From assembly GCF_026184235.1 (NCBI RefSeq), contig NZ_CP110806.1, forward strand, positions 744,001 through 808,000: DNA of 64,000 bases. Direction: 5' to 3'. A program made the position numbers and the translations under genes. The notes under the pieces are model-generated. The model was not told the DNA's origin and made no database searches. It was given only the letters and a program-made list of their open reading frames with translations. Origin of the DNA: Cellulomonas sp. S1-8 (GTDB taxonomy: Bacteria > Actinomycetota > Actinomycetes > Actinomycetales > Cellulomonadaceae). This document shows positions 43,839 through 52,698 of the stretch, in pieces; positions within the stretch are counted from its first letter, which is position 1; the number at the start of each line of letters is the position of its first letter.

Positions 43839-43863
43839 CCCGCGCCACCCGCGCACGACGCCA

Positions 43864-43899
43864 AGAGGCGCCCGCCCCCTCCCCGGGACGGGCGCCTCT
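43864..43899 (+). terminator. Terminator hairpin between gpmA and phoU
   Basis: AGAGGCGCCCG pairs with CGGGCGCCTCT across a 14-base loop, 26 bases after gpmA. It lies between convergent genes and may serve both. Confidence 0.75.
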
Positions 43900-43944
43900 C
43901 GTGTGTGCGGGGCCCGTGGGTCCCGCGGTCCTGGGTGGTGCCGG

Positions 43945-44619
43945 TCAGCCGCCCCGCACCACGGCGGGGTCCATCGTCTGGGTCGGGTCGCCCGTCACCA
44001 GGTAGACCATGCGCCGAGCCACGGATACCCCGTGGTCGCCGAAGCGCTCGTAGTACCGGCCGAGCAGCGTGACGTCGATCGTCTCCTGCGGGCTGCGGTC
44101 CCACGGCCCGGACAGCATCGCGCTGAACGTGTCGGAGTGCAGCTCGTCGAGCAGGTCGTCGTCCTGCTGGATGGACTCGGCGAGCGCCATGTCGCGCGTG
44201 CCGAGCAGGGTCGTGACACGGCGCGCGACCCGCACGGCCGCGTCCTGCATCTGGGTGAAGGTCGCCTCGGTGCCCACCGGGACGGCGGTGCGGGGGTAAC
44301 GGGCACGTGCCACCTGGGCGACGTGCCGGGCGAGGTCGCCCATCCGTTCCAGCGACGCGCTCATGCGCAGCGCCGACACGACGATCCGCAGGTCCGTGGC
44401 GACCGGCTGCTGCTGCGCGAGGAGGCGCACGCACCGGTCGTCGAGGTCCCGCTCGAGCGCGTCGATGGCGAGGTCGTCGGCAATCACGGACTCGGCAAGC
44501 TGGAGGTCGGCGGTGAGCAGCGCGATTCCTGCGCTGCTGATGGCTTGCTCGACCCGGCCGCTCATGGCCACCAGGTCCTCGCCGAGCTGCGTGAGCTCGG
44601 CCTCGAAGATGTCCCGCAT
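43945..44619 (-). CDS. phoU: Phosphate transport system regulator PhoU
   Basis: A 224-residue helical protein of two PhoU repeats (AELTQLGEDLVAMSGRVEQAI; RMSASLERMGDLARHVAQVA; then RYYERFGDHGVSVARRMVYL). It links the Pst transporter to the SenX3/RegX3 pair and restrains the response when phosphate is plentiful. The start at 44619 (MRDIFEAEL) has GGAG just upstream. It is divergent from senX3, with a PHO-box-like sequence between, while pstSCAB lies on the other side of regX3. Confidence 0.95.
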   Translation of the reverse strand: MRDIFEAELTQLGEDLVAMSGRVEQAISSAGIALLTADLQLAESVIADDLAIDALERDLDDRCVRLLAQQQPVATDLRIVVSALRMSASLERMGDLARHVAQVARARYPRTAVPVGTEATFTQMQDAAVRVARRVTTLLGTRDMALAESIQQDDDLLDELHSDTFSAMLSGPWDRSPQETIDVTLLGRYYERFGDHGVSVARRMVYLVTGDPTQTMDPAVVRGG

Positions 44620-44663
44620 GTGCTCCTTCTTCCGTGCGCGGTTGCGGCCCACACGGTCGCACG

Positions 44664-44696
44664 CGTCGGTGAACGACCGTCCCCCGGCAGATGAAC
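44664..44696 (-). promoter_or_regulatory. PHO-box-like direct repeats between phoU and senX3
   Basis: On the minus strand, GTTCATCTGCC (44696-44686) and GTTCACCGACG (44674-44664) lie exactly two 11-bp steps apart, with a degenerate unit between. This is the layout of actinomycete PhoP/RegX3-type boxes and implies autoregulation. Confidence 0.5.
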
Positions 44697-44756
44697 ACGC
44701 GGCGGCGGTTCGGGGCTCCGACCCGCCGATGGTGCGGCGGTCGACGTGACCGCACC

Positions 44757-44762
44757 TACTGT
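44757..44762 (+). promoter_or_regulatory. Putative -10 box for senX3
   Basis: TACTGT ends 7 nt before an in-frame GTG at 44770, which supports that codon as a leaderless start. Confidence 0.45.
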
Positions 44763-44769
44763 GGATCGT

Positions 44770-46041
44770 GTGGAGTGGATGCTGGACGCCGCACCCCTCG
44801 TCGCAGGGGTCATCGGCATGGTAGTCGGCGCGGTCGCCGTCGCGGCGTTCCGGTGGAGCGAGCGCGAGCAGCACCGGGTGCCGCCGCAGCCTGCACCGGA
44901 GCTCGAGGACAGCTTCGTGCGGACGCTCGCCGTGCTGCGCTCGGCCGCCGTCGTGCTCGACGCGCAGGACGGCGTGGTGCGTGCCAGCCCGCCGGCGCAC
45001 GCGCTGGGTCTGGTGCGCGACGGCCGCCTCGTGCACCCCTCGATGCGCGACCTCGTCGAGTCGGTCCGTCGTGACGGCGTGATCCGTGACGAGGAGATCG
45101 AGGTGCCGCGCGGCCCTGTCGGCCCGTCGCGGCTGCTCCTGCAGGTGCGCGTCGCGCAGGTCACGCCCGAGCACCTGCTGCTGCTCGCGGAGGACCTCAC
45201 CCAGGCGCGCCGCCTCGAGGCCATCCGTCGGGACTTCGTCGTCAACGTGTCCCACGAGCTCAAGACGCCCGTGGGTGCGCTGTCGCTGCTCGCCGAGACC
45301 GTGCAGGACGCGGCCGACGACCCGGAGGCCGTGCGCCGGTTCAGCGGGCGCATGCGCGCCGAGGCGGCGCGCCTGTCCGCCCTGGTCCACGAGATCATCG
45401 AGCTGTCGCGCCTGCAGGTCGCGGGTGCCCTGGAGGACGTCGCGGCGGTCGCCGTGGACGACGTCGTCGCGGAGGCCGTGGACCGCGCACGCACCGCGGC
45501 GGACGCCAAGCAGGTCCGCCTCGTGGCGGGCGGTGCCGCGGGCGTCACGGTGTTCGGCGACCGCAACCTGCTGGTCACCGCGGTGCGCAACCTGCTGGAC
45601 AACGCGGTCGCGTACTCGCCCGAGGGCACGCAGGTCAGCGTGGGTGTCCGGCGGCACGGCGACCTCGTCGAGGTGGCCGTGGTCGACGAGGGCGTCGGCA
45701 TCGCCCCCGCGGACCAGGAGCGCGTGTTCGAGCGGTTCTACCGCGTGGATCCCGCCCGGTCGCGCGACACCGGCGGCACGGGCCTCGGCCTGTCGATCGT
45801 CAAGCACGTCGCGTCGGACCACGGGGGCGAGGTGACCGTGTGGTCGCAGCCCGGCCGCGGGTCGACGTTCACCCTGCGCCTGCCCGTGGCCGAGGTCCTG
45901 GCCGCCGCGCCCGAGCGAGCCGCCTCGGCGCCGACCTCGCCCGACGACCTCGCGTCGGCCCGCCCCGACACCCCCGCACCCGCTCTGCCCCCGGCCCCCC
46001 GGCCGTCCCTCGCCCCCCACCACTCCAGGAGCACCCCGTGA
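44770..46041 (+). CDS. senX3: Phosphate-sensing histidine kinase SenX3/PhoR
   Basis: A 423-residue membrane sensor kinase. One N-terminal membrane segment (APLVAGVIGMVVGAVAVAAF) is followed by a PAS-like region, the phospho-acceptor helix FVVNVSHELKTP (His162), N-box NLLDNAVAYSPEG, and GTGLGLSIVKHVASDHGG of the ATPase domain. A Pro/Ala-rich tail ends the protein. In-frame GTG codons at 44746 and 44761 are alternative starts; 44770 is preferred because of the TACTGT box 7 nt before it. The gene overlaps regX3 by 4 bp. It is divergent from phoU and upstream of pst, so phosphate is the expected signal. Confidence 0.92.
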   Translation: MEWMLDAAPLVAGVIGMVVGAVAVAAFRWSEREQHRVPPQPAPELEDSFVRTLAVLRSAAVVLDAQDGVVRASPPAHALGLVRDGRLVHPSMRDLVESVRRDGVIRDEEIEVPRGPVGPSRLLLQVRVAQVTPEHLLLLAEDLTQARRLEAIRRDFVVNVSHELKTPVGALSLLAETVQDAADDPEAVRRFSGRMRAEAARLSALVHEIIELSRLQVAGALEDVAAVAVDDVVAEAVDRARTAADAKQVRLVAGGAAGVTVFGDRNLLVTAVRNLLDNAVAYSPEGTQVSVGVRRHGDLVEVAVVDEGVGIAPADQERVFERFYRVDPARSRDTGGTGLGLSIVKHVASDHGGEVTVWSQPGRGSTFTLRLPVAEVLAAAPERAASAPTSPDDLASARPDTPAPALPPAPRPSLAPHHSRSTP

Positions 46042-46748
46042 CCCGCATCCTGCTCGTCGAGGACGAGGAGTCGTACCGCGACCCGCTGTCCTACCAGCTC
46101 AGCAGGGAGGGCTACGAGGTCATCACGGCGTCGACCGGCCCCGACGCGCTGGACCAGTTCGCCGAGCACGGCGCGGACCTGGTGCTGCTCGACCTCATGC
46201 TGCCGGGCCTGCCCGGCACCGAGGTGTGCCGCCGGCTGCGCCTGGAGTCCGACGTGCCGGTGATCATGCTGACGGCCAAGGACGACGAGATCGACAAGGT
46301 CGTCGGGCTGGAGCTGGGCGCCGACGACTACGTGACCAAGCCCTACTCGTCGCGCGAGCTGCTGGCGCGCATCCGCGCGGTCCTGCGTCGGCGCGAGTCG
46401 AACGGGCGCGCCGCGACGGACGAGGACGAGGACGACGCGACGCTGGAGGTGGCGGCCGTCCGGATGGACGTCGACCGGCACACGGTCCACGTCGAGGGTG
46501 TGCTCGTGCCGTTCCCGCTCAAGGAGTTCGAGCTCCTCGAGATGCTCATGCGGAACCCGGACCGCGTCCTGACGCGCGGTCAGCTCATCGACCGCGTCTG
46601 GGGCTCGGACTACGTCGGCGACACCAAGACGCTCGACGTCCACGTCAAGCGGATCCGCGCCAAGATCGAGCCCGACCCGTCCGCGCCGACGCTCCTGACG
46701 ACCGTGCGCGGGCTGGGCTACAAGCTGTCGGACGGCACCGAGGAGTGA
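46038..46748 (+). CDS. regX3: Phosphate-response regulator RegX3/PhoP (OmpR family)
   Basis: A 236-residue DNA-binding response regulator. The receiver domain (RILLVEDEESYRDPLSYQL) has phospho-acceptor Asp52 in VLLDLMLPG and Lys in VTKPYSSRELL. The winged-helix domain includes FPLKEFELLEMLMRNPDRVLTR (in parts) and TVRGLGYKL. The GTG start overlaps the senX3 stop and has AGGAG upstream. It should bind the 11-bp direct repeats before pstS and between phoU and senX3, activating phosphate uptake when phosphate is scarce. Confidence 0.95.
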   Translation: MTRILLVEDEESYRDPLSYQLSREGYEVITASTGPDALDQFAEHGADLVLLDLMLPGLPGTEVCRRLRLESDVPVIMLTAKDDEIDKVVGLELGADDYVTKPYSSRELLARIRAVLRRRESNGRAATDEDEDDATLEVAAVRMDVDRHTVHVEGVLVPFPLKEFELLEMLMRNPDRVLTRGQLIDRVWGSDYVGDTKTLDVHVKRIRAKIEPDPSAPTLLTTVRGLGYKLSDGTEE

Positions 46749-46838
46749 GGGGGAGGCGTGGCCCGTCACCGTCGACGGGCTCGTGCGCCACGCAGCCGTG
46801 ACCCAGGTCGCACCTGGACGAGCGTCTGGTCGACGAGC

Positions 46839-46893
46839 GTTCACCTGGGGTTCACCCTGGGCCGTGGGTGCGGTCACCTGGCGCGCCTAGCGT
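46839..46893 (+). promoter_or_regulatory. PHO box and promoter of pstS
   Basis: GTTCACCTGGG (46839-46849) and GTTCACCCTGG (46850-46860) are adjacent 11-bp direct repeats. A related unit, GGTCACCTGGC, falls in the same 11-bp phase at 46872-46882. TAGCGT (46888-46893) is a plausible -10. This matches the GTTCACC-type repeats bound by PhoP in streptomycetes. Confidence 0.75.
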
Positions 46894-46946
46894 CGGGCTC
46901 GGCCGCGCACCGACCGGTGCGCGCTGAGTGACAGGACGGGAACACA

Positions 46947-48068
46947 GTGAAGCTCTTCCCCCACAGCCGTATCGGTGCAGTTGCCCTGACGGGTGCGCTG
47001 GCACTGACGCTTGCCGCGTGCAGCTCCGGCTCCTCGGCCGAGCCGGGTGCCACGGAGAGCGGCGACGCATCCGCCGAGCTGAGCGGTTCGCTCGCCGGCG
47101 CCGGTGCGACCTCGCAGGAGAAGGCGGTCGCTGGTTGGATCGCCGGCTTCAACGACACGAACCCCGGTGTCGCGGTCAGCTACGACGCCGTCGGCTCGGG
47201 CGGCGGGCGCGAGCAGTTCCTCGCGGGTGCCGTGCAGTTCGCCGGCTCTGACGCCGCGCTCGACGAGGAGGAGCTGACCGCCGCGACCGAGCGTTGCGAG
47301 GGCAGCGAGGCCATCGAGGTGCCGCTCTACATCAGCCCCATCGCCGTCGTCTACAACCTGCCCGCCGTGGACGCCGAGCACCTCCAGCTCTCGGCCGCGA
47401 CGATCGCGGGGATCTTCAACCGCGAGATCACGACGTGGGACGACGCGGCGATCGCCGCCGAGAACCCCGACGTCACGCTGCCGGCGACCGGCATCATCCC
47501 CGTGAACCGCTCCGACGAGTCGGGCACCACGGAGAACTTCACCGAGTACCTCGCGGCGGCGTCCGAGGGCGCCTGGCCGCACGAGGCCTCGGGTGACTGG
47601 CCGCTCTCCGGCGGGCAGTCCGGCAACGGCACGCAGGGTGTCATCGACACCGTCACGGGTGCCGAGGGTGCGATCGGCTACGCCGACGCCTCCCGCGCCG
47701 GTGACCTGGGCACGGTCGCGCTGAAGGTCGGCGAGGAGTTCGTGCCGTTCTCGGCCGAGGCCGCCGCGAAGGTCGTCGACGCGTCCCCGCGCGCCGAGGA
47801 CTCCACGGACAAGCGCCTCATCGTCGAGCTCGACCGCACGACGACCGAGTCCGGCGCCTACCCGCTGGTCCTCATGTCGTACTCGATCGCGTGCTCGACC
47901 TACGCGGACGAGGCCGACGCGGCCAACGTCAAGGCCTACCTCTCCTACGTCGCGAGCGCCGAGGGCCAGGAGCGCGCCGCCGACCCGAGCGTCGCGGGCT
48001 CCGCGCCGATCTCGGACGACCTGCGCGCCGAGGTCCAGGCCGCGATCGACTCGATCACCGCAGGCTGA
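46947..48068 (+). CDS. pstS: Phosphate ABC transporter substrate-binding lipoprotein
   Basis: A 373-residue exported phosphate-binding protein. The lipoprotein signal ends in LTLAAC with the acylated Cys25. The phosphate pocket is built by GAGATSQE, the GSGGGREQFLAGAVQFAGSD stretch, RSDESGTTENFTEYL and GVIDTV. The GTG start has GGACGGGA upstream. It is the first gene of pstSCAB and is followed by a strong hairpin that probably limits read-through, so that PstS is made in excess of the membrane parts. A PHO box lies upstream. Confidence 0.96.
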   Translation: MKLFPHSRIGAVALTGALALTLAACSSGSSAEPGATESGDASAELSGSLAGAGATSQEKAVAGWIAGFNDTNPGVAVSYDAVGSGGGREQFLAGAVQFAGSDAALDEEELTAATERCEGSEAIEVPLYISPIAVVYNLPAVDAEHLQLSAATIAGIFNREITTWDDAAIAAENPDVTLPATGIIPVNRSDESGTTENFTEYLAAASEGAWPHEASGDWPLSGGQSGNGTQGVIDTVTGAEGAIGYADASRAGDLGTVALKVGEEFVPFSAEAAAKVVDASPRAEDSTDKRLIVELDRTTTESGAYPLVLMSYSIACSTYADEADAANVKAYLSYVASAEGQERAADPSVAGSAPISDDLRAEVQAAIDSITAG

Positions 48069-48089
48069 CACTCCGCATGACCGCATCAC

Positions 48090-48135
48090 CGAGCCGTCCC
48101 GGGGCGGGGCAGGACGCCCGCCCCGGGACGGCTCG
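48090..48135 (+). terminator. Attenuator-like hairpin between pstS and pstC
   Basis: A perfect 19-bp stem (left arm starts CGAGCCGTCCCGGGG) with an 8-base loop, 21 bases after pstS. It sits inside the pst operon, so it probably reduces rather than blocks transcription of pstCAB. It also argues that pstC starts downstream, at 48173. Confidence 0.8.
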
Positions 48136-48172
48136 TGCGGTGCCCCCACCCTCCCCGACCGACGGAGCAGCC

Positions 48173-49174
48173 GTGGCTGTCACCACCACCCCGCCCCCGC
48201 GCGGGGACACCTCCCCCCAGCCCGACGACGCGGGCGCCGCCGTGCGCGCCGCCTCCACCGGCCGCGTCGCCAGCAAGGTCTTCGCGGGCCTGTCGACGGG
48301 CGCGGGCCTCCTCATCCTCGTGACCCTCGCTGCGGTCGCGCTGTTCCTCGTCGTGCGGGCGTGGCCCGCGCTGACGGCGTCCAGCGAGGAGCTCGCGGAG
48401 ATCTCCTGGTTCCAGGGCGGCTCGATGGCCGAGTACGTCGGGCCGCTGATCTTCGGCACGCTGCTGGCCTCGGTGCTGGCCCTGGCGCTCGCCGTGCCCG
48501 TGTCGATCGGCATCGCGCTGTTCATCTCGCACTACGCGCCGCGCCGCCTCGCGCAGGGCCTCGGCTACCTGATCGACCTGCTCGCGGCGATCCCGTCGGT
48601 CGTCTACGGCCTGTGGGGCGCCCTGTGGCTCATCGGACGGCTCGACCCGGTGTTCATGTGGCTGTCGTCGAACCTCGGGTTCATCCCGCTGTTCGCGGAG
48701 TACCAGGCACCGGCGAAGAACATCATGTCGGCCTCCGTCGTGCTGGCCGTGATGATCCTGCCGATCATCACCGCCGTGTCGCGCGAGGTGTTCCTGCAGA
48801 CCCCTCGCCTGCACGAGGAGGCGTCGCTGGCGCTCGGCGCGACCCGGTGGGAGATGGTCCGCCAGGCCGTCCTGCCGTTCGGCCGCTCGGGCGTGATCAG
48901 CGCGTCGATGCTGGGTCTGGGTCGTGCGCTGGGCGAGACGATGGCCGTGCTCATGGTCATCTCTCCGGGGCTGCTGTTCTCGTTCTTCCTGCTCAAGCCC
49001 GGGCAGCACCAGACGATCGCCGCGAACATCGCCTCGAAGTTCCCGGAGGCCAGCGGTCTGAGCGTCAGCGCGCTCATCGCCACGGGTCTGGCGCTGTTCG
49101 TGATCACATTCGTCGTCAACTTCGCTGCGCGCTGGATCATCGCGCGGCGCGCCGAGTTCTCGGGAGCCAACTGA
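48173..49174 (+). CDS. pstC: Phosphate ABC transporter permease PstC
   Basis: A 333-residue membrane permease with about six transmembrane segments, the first at [19 protein letters not shown]. The permease loop signature is near [21 protein letters not shown]. The start is placed at GTG 48173 because GGAG lies just upstream and because earlier in-frame codons (for example ATG 48077) lie before the hairpin at 48090-48135. About 45 Pro/Thr-rich residues precede the first membrane segment. The stop overlaps pstA by one base. Confidence 0.92.
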   Translation: MAVTTTPPPRGDTSPQPDDAGAAVRAASTGRVASKVFAGLSTGAGLLILVTLAAVALFLVVRAWPALTASSEELAEISWFQGGSMAEYVGPLIFGTLLASVLALALAVPVSIGIALFISHYAPRRLAQGLGYLIDLLAAIPSVVYGLWGALWLIGRLDPVFMWLSSNLGFIPLFAEYQAPAKNIMSASVVLAVMILPIITAVSREVFLQTPRLHEEASLALGATRWEMVRQAVLPFGRSGVISASMLGLGRALGETMAVLMVISPGLLFSFFLLKPGQHQTIAANIASKFPEASGLSVSALIATGLALFVITFVVNFAARWIIARRAEFSGAN

Positions 49175-50238
49175 TGACCGCCGACGCCCTCGCCGCCCCG
49201 TCGGGGCTGCTGACGGACGACGCCTACCGGCGCCTGCCCTCGTGGAGCACCTGGGCGTTCGCCGGCGGCTCGCTCGTCCTGGCGCTGGTGGTCCTGCTGG
49301 TCGCGGGGTCGGCGTCGCCGACGAGCGTGATCGTGCTCGGCGCCGTGCTGTTCGTGCTCGTGTCGAGCATCACGTCGCGCGTCGTCGAGGGTCCGCGCCG
49401 CGCGGCCGACCGGTTGGCCACGACGCTCGTCACGGGCGCGTTCCTGCTCGCGCTGGTGCCACTGGTCTCCCTGCTGCTGCTCGTCGCGACCCGTGGCGCG
49501 CAGGCCTTCGGGTGGGAGTTCCTCACCACCGACATGGTCGGGGTCTTCGGCGACATGACCGAGGGCGGCATCCGGCACGCGCTCATCGGCACGCTGATCG
49601 TGACGTTCGCCGCGGCCGTGATCTCGGTGCCGATCGGGCTGCTCACGGCCATCTACCTCGTCGAGTACGGCCGCGGGCCGCTCGCGCGGGGCATCACGTT
49701 CCTCGTCGACGTCATGACGGGCATCCCGTCGATCGTCGCGGGCCTCTTCGCGTTCGCGCTCTTCACGCTGATCTTCGGTCCCGCGTTCCGCGCGGGCATC
49801 ATGGGCGCCGTCGCGCTGTCGCTGCTCATGACGCCGGTCGTGATCCGCTCGGTGGAGGAGATGCTGCGGCTCGTCCCCAACGAGCTGCGGGAGGCGGCGT
49901 ACGCGCTCGGCGTGCCGAAGTGGCTGACGATCCTCAAGGTCGTGCTGCGCACGGCCGCCGCGGGGATCGTCACGGGCGTGATGCTGGCCGTCGCCCGCGT
50001 CATCGGGGAGACGGCACCGCTGCTCCTCACGGTCGGCCTGGTCTCCCAGGTGAACACCGACCTGTTCGACGGGCGCATGGCGACCCTGCCCGTCTTCGCC
50101 TACCGGCAGTACGAGCAGGGTGGCACGGGCATCGACCGCGCCTGGGCCGCGGCCCTCACGCTCATCCTCTTCGTGATGCTGCTCAACCTCGTGGCCCGGC
50201 TCGTCAGCCGCTGGTTCGCCCCCAAGGGCGCCCGCTGA
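49174..50238 (+). CDS. pstA: Phosphate ABC transporter permease PstA
   Basis: A 354-residue permease partner of PstC. About seven hydrophobic segments are seen: two near residues 25-60 ([23 protein letters not shown]) and five in the permease core (including [20 protein letters not shown] and [16 protein letters not shown]). The coupling loop is [22 protein letters not shown] (in parts). The ATG overlaps the pstC stop (TGATG). The N-terminal extension with two extra membrane segments is found in other actinobacterial PstA proteins. Confidence 0.95.
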   Translation: MTADALAAPSGLLTDDAYRRLPSWSTWAFAGGSLVLALVVLLVAGSASPTSVIVLGAVLFVLVSSITSRVVEGPRRAADRLATTLVTGAFLLALVPLVSLLLLVATRGAQAFGWEFLTTDMVGVFGDMTEGGIRHALIGTLIVTFAAAVISVPIGLLTAIYLVEYGRGPLARGITFLVDVMTGIPSIVAGLFAFALFTLIFGPAFRAGIMGAVALSLLMTPVVIRSVEEMLRLVPNELREAAYALGVPKWLTILKVVLRTAAAGIVTGVMLAVARVIGETAPLLLTVGLVSQVNTDLFDGRMATLPVFAYRQYEQGGTGIDRAWAAALTLILFVMLLNLVARLVSRWFAPKGAR

Positions 50239-50273
50239 CGCGGGCCCGCACCGAACCGAAGGAAGGACCCACC

Positions 50274-51053
50274 ATGTCCAAGCGGATCGACGTCTCTGAG
50301 CTTGACGTCTACTACGGCGACTTCCTCGCGGTCGAGGGTGTCACGATGGCCATCGAGCCTCGCCAGGCGACCGCCCTCATCGGCCCGTCGGGCTGCGGCA
50401 AGTCGACGTTCCTGCGCACCCTCAACCGCATGCACGAGGTCATCCCCGGCGCGCGCGTGGAGGGCAAGGCCCTCATGGACGGCCAGGACCTGTACAGCAC
50501 CGACGTCGACCCGGTGAACGTGCGCCGGCAGATCGGCATGGTCTTCCAGCGCCCCAACCCGTTCCCGACGATGTCGATCTCGGACAACGTGCTGGCGGGT
50601 GTGCGCCTCAACAACCGGCGCATGTCGAAGGGCGACCAGGCGGAGCTCGTCGAGCAGTCGCTTCGGCGCGCGAACCTGTGGACCGAGGTCAAGGACCGCC
50701 TGGCCCGGCCCGGCTCCAGCCTGTCGGGCGGGCAGCAGCAGCGCCTGTGCATCGCACGGGCCATCGCGGTCCAGCCCCGGGTGCTGCTGATGGACGAGCC
50801 GTGCTCGGCGCTCGACCCCATCTCGACGCTCGCGATCGAGGACCTCATCGCCGAGCTGAAGGCGGACTACACGATCGTCATCGTCACGCACAACATGCAG
50901 CAGGCGGCGCGCGTGTCCGACCGCACGGCGTTCTTCAACATCGCCGGCACGGGCAAGCCGGGCAAGCTCATCGAGATGGACGACACGTCGACGATGTTCT
51001 CGTCCCCGCGCGAGCAGGCGACCGAGGACTACATCTCGGGCCGCTTCGGCTGA
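50274..51053 (+). CDS. pstB: Phosphate ABC transporter ATP-binding protein PstB
   Basis: A 259-residue ATPase that powers the Pst phosphate importer. Walker A is GPSGCGKST, the Q-loop VFQRPNPFP, the ABC signature LSGGQQQRL, Walker [14 protein letters not shown] and the switch His is in VTHNMQQ. The ATG at 50274 has AAGGAAGGA upstream. A terminator hairpin follows, closing the phosphate island. Confidence 0.97.
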   Translation: MSKRIDVSELDVYYGDFLAVEGVTMAIEPRQATALIGPSGCGKSTFLRTLNRMHEVIPGARVEGKALMDGQDLYSTDVDPVNVRRQIGMVFQRPNPFPTMSISDNVLAGVRLNNRRMSKGDQAELVEQSLRRANLWTEVKDRLARPGSSLSGGQQQRLCIARAIAVQPRVLLMDEPCSALDPISTLAIEDLIAELKADYTIVIVTHNMQQAARVSDRTAFFNIAGTGKPGKLIEMDDTSTMFSSPREQATEDYISGRFG

Positions 51054-51080
51054 CCGACGCCGACAGTCGCGCCCGACGCG

Positions 51081-51116
51081 CGAGGGGCCGACCACCGGAC
51101 GGTGGTCGGCCCCTCG
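51081..51116 (+). terminator. Terminator hairpin after pstB
   Basis: A perfect 16-bp stem (CGAGGGGCCGACCACC) with a GGAC tetraloop, 27 bases after the stop and before the convergent lipoprotein gene. Confidence 0.85.
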
Positions 51117-51146
51117 TGTGCGTGCACGCAGCCCGTGCGGTGGGCG

Positions 51147-51752
51147 TCAGCCCTCGGTGTCCCCGCCCTCGTCGCCCTCGGGCTCCGAGGCGTCCTGGGT
51201 GGCGTCGGCGGTGGGCCGCGCGGTCGGCGTCGCCTCGGAGCGGTCGCCGGCGCCCGGGGTGGGCACCAGGGCCGCGTACTCGGGCAGCGAGCCGTCGAAG
51301 ACCGGGACGGGCAGCTCGACGGTGCCGCCGCCCGACGTCGTGATCGTGAGCGTCGTGAGCCCGCCCGGGGCCGTGTCGACGGACGCGACGGGCACGTCGA
51401 GGGTCCCGTACCGGGCGGGGGCGTCGCTCACGCCGACCAGGACGCTGCCGGAGGCGGGGATCGTCACGCGGACGGGCTCGCTGTCGCCGACGGTCAGCGT
51501 GACGTCCTCGTCGTCGGCCCCGCGGTTGGCCAGGGCGCCGCTCAGCACACCGGGCGCACCTTCCGCCGCGGCGACGACGAGCATGTTCTGCACGCGCACG
51601 GAGCCGACGGTCGTACCGGCGCCGTCCGACGCCTCGTAGTCCCCGATCGTGGTGATCGGGTTGGTGGCCGAGCAGCCGGTCACCGCGAGGGCGGCGGCCA
51701 GGACGAGTCCGGCGGCGGCGGTCCGGGCGGTGCGGGGGCGGAGGCGGGTCAC
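51147..51752 (-). CDS. Putative lipoprotein of unknown function
   Basis: A 201-residue exported protein. An Arg-rich N-terminus and hydrophobic core end in the lipobox LAVTGC, giving acylated Cys27. The mature part looks like a small beta-rich domain (VRVQNMLVVAAAEGAPGVLSG; TVGDSEPVRVTIPASGSVLVG; TLDVPVASVDTAPGG), and the last ~40 residues are Pro/Thr/Asp/Glu-rich and probably disordered. It is divergent from carD; small lipoproteins occur at this place in related genomes. No catalytic motif is seen. Confidence 0.75.
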   Translation of the reverse strand: MTRLRPRTARTAAAGLVLAAALAVTGCSATNPITTIGDYEASDGAGTTVGSVRVQNMLVVAAAEGAPGVLSGALANRGADDEDVTLTVGDSEPVRVTIPASGSVLVGVSDAPARYGTLDVPVASVDTAPGGLTTLTITTSGGGTVELPVPVFDGSLPEYAALVPTPGAGDRSEATPTARPTADATQDASEPEGDEGGDTEG

Positions 51753-51910
51753 GAGGGCTCCTGCTCGGGTCTCGCGCGCAGAGGCGGCGCGGGCGGGTGG
51801 GGCGCGGCTCGCTGCGACCGCAGACCAGCCGCGGCCAGCCTACCGGCGGGCGGCACCCGCAGCGGGTCGGTAGCCCGCGTGCGGCACCCCCCGGCCTCCG
51901 CCGGGTCGTC

Positions 51911-52020
51911 GTCCGGCTGCTGTCCGGCCGGTGACCGGTCCCTGTCCGGCGCCTGTCCGGCCGCTGTCCGGCCGCTGACCGGCCGCTGACCGGCCGCTGA
52001 CCGGCCGCTGACCAGCACCG
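51911..52020 (+). repeat. 11-bp tandem array upstream of carD
   Basis: About ten consecutive 11-bp units run from 51911. The most regular are GTCCGGCCGCT (51955, 51966) and GACCGGCCGCT (51977, 51988, 51999); the outer units are degenerate. The array ends about 40 bp before the -10-like TACCAT of carD. One unit is about one helical turn, so a repeated protein site on one DNA face is possible. Confidence 0.85.
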
Positions 52021-52060
52021 ACGCTGCTGGACAGGCGGAATCCAGGGGAGGGGGGCGTGA

Positions 52061-52066
52061 TACCAT
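52061..52066 (+). promoter_or_regulatory. Putative -10 box of carD
   Basis: TACCAT fits TANNNT, 29 nt before the carD ATG. A GAAAGGGGA stretch between them may be the ribosome site. No good -35 box is seen. Confidence 0.45.
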
Positions 52067-52094
52067 ACACGTCTGCGAAAGGGGACACCGACAG

Positions 52095-52577
52095 ATGACT
52101 TTCACTGTTGGGGAGACCGTCGTCTACCCGCACCACGGTGCAGCCAAGATCGAAGAGATCAAGAGCAGGACCATCCGGGGCGAGGAGAAGCTGTACCTCA
52201 AGCTCAAGGTCGCCCACGGCGACCTGACGATCGAGGTGCCGGCGGAGAACGTCGATCTCGTGGGTGTCCGCGACGTCGTCGGCCAGGAAGGGCTCGACCG
52301 CGTGTTCGAGGTGCTGCGCGCCCCGTACACCGAGGAGCCGACCAACTGGTCCCGGCGCTACAAGGCCAACCTCGAGAAGCTGCAGTCGGGCGACGTCATC
52401 AAGGTGGCGGAGGTCGTACGCGACCTGTCGCGCCGGGACGCCGACCGCGGGCTGTCCGCAGGTGAGAAGCGGATGCTGGCCAAGGCCCGTCAGATCCTCG
52501 TGTCGGAGCTCGCACTCGCCGAGCACACGGAGGAGGACAAGGCCGAGGCCATCCTCGACGAGGTCCTCGCCTCCTGA
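52095..52577 (+). CDS. carD: CarD family RNA-polymerase-binding regulator
   Basis: A 160-residue global regulator that binds RNA polymerase beta subunit and stabilises the open promoter complex. The N-terminal Tudor-like domain ([17 protein letters not shown]) is followed by the helical domain with the wedge tryptophan W85 in PTNWSRRYK, at the same position as in Mycobacterium tuberculosis CarD. The ATG at 52095 gives the standard N-terminus. carD-ispD-ispF is a conserved actinobacterial order; a hairpin follows carD before ispD. Confidence 0.97.
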   Translation: MTFTVGETVVYPHHGAAKIEEIKSRTIRGEEKLYLKLKVAHGDLTIEVPAENVDLVGVRDVVGQEGLDRVFEVLRAPYTEEPTNWSRRYKANLEKLQSGDVIKVAEVVRDLSRRDADRGLSAGEKRMLAKARQILVSELALAEHTEEDKAEAILDEVLAS

Positions 52578-52604
52578 TCCGCACGCACGACGTACGGCAC
52601 GCAC

Positions 52605-52635
52605 GACGGCCCGGGTGCACCATGCCCGGGCCGTC
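52605..52635 (+). terminator. Hairpin after carD
   Basis: GACGGCCCGGG pairs with CCCGGGCCGTC across a 9-base loop, 27 bases after the stop. Confidence 0.75.
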
Positions 52636-52686
52636 TGCTGTGTCCCGCCCGCTGTGTCGGGTGCCCCGTCCCGGCCGTGCACCAGG

Positions 52687-52692
52687 CACGAT
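52687..52692 (+). promoter_or_regulatory. Putative -10 box of ispD
   Basis: CACGAT ends 6 nt before the ispD ATG, the spacing of a leaderless promoter; the first base differs from TANNNT. Confidence 0.35.
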
Positions 52693-52698
52693 GCGCAC

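Larger units (their letters stand above)
51753..52094 (+). other. Intergenic region between the lipoprotein gene and carD
   Basis: 342 bases without a gene. It contains the 11-bp tandem array (51911-52020) and the carD promoter region with TACCAT (52061-52066). Open frames across the array are low-complexity and not credible. Confidence 0.75.

Noticed and set aside
48077..48172. ATG 48077 as the pstC start
   Set aside because: It would place a perfect 19-bp hairpin inside the coding region; GTG 48173 has GGAG upstream and follows the hairpin.
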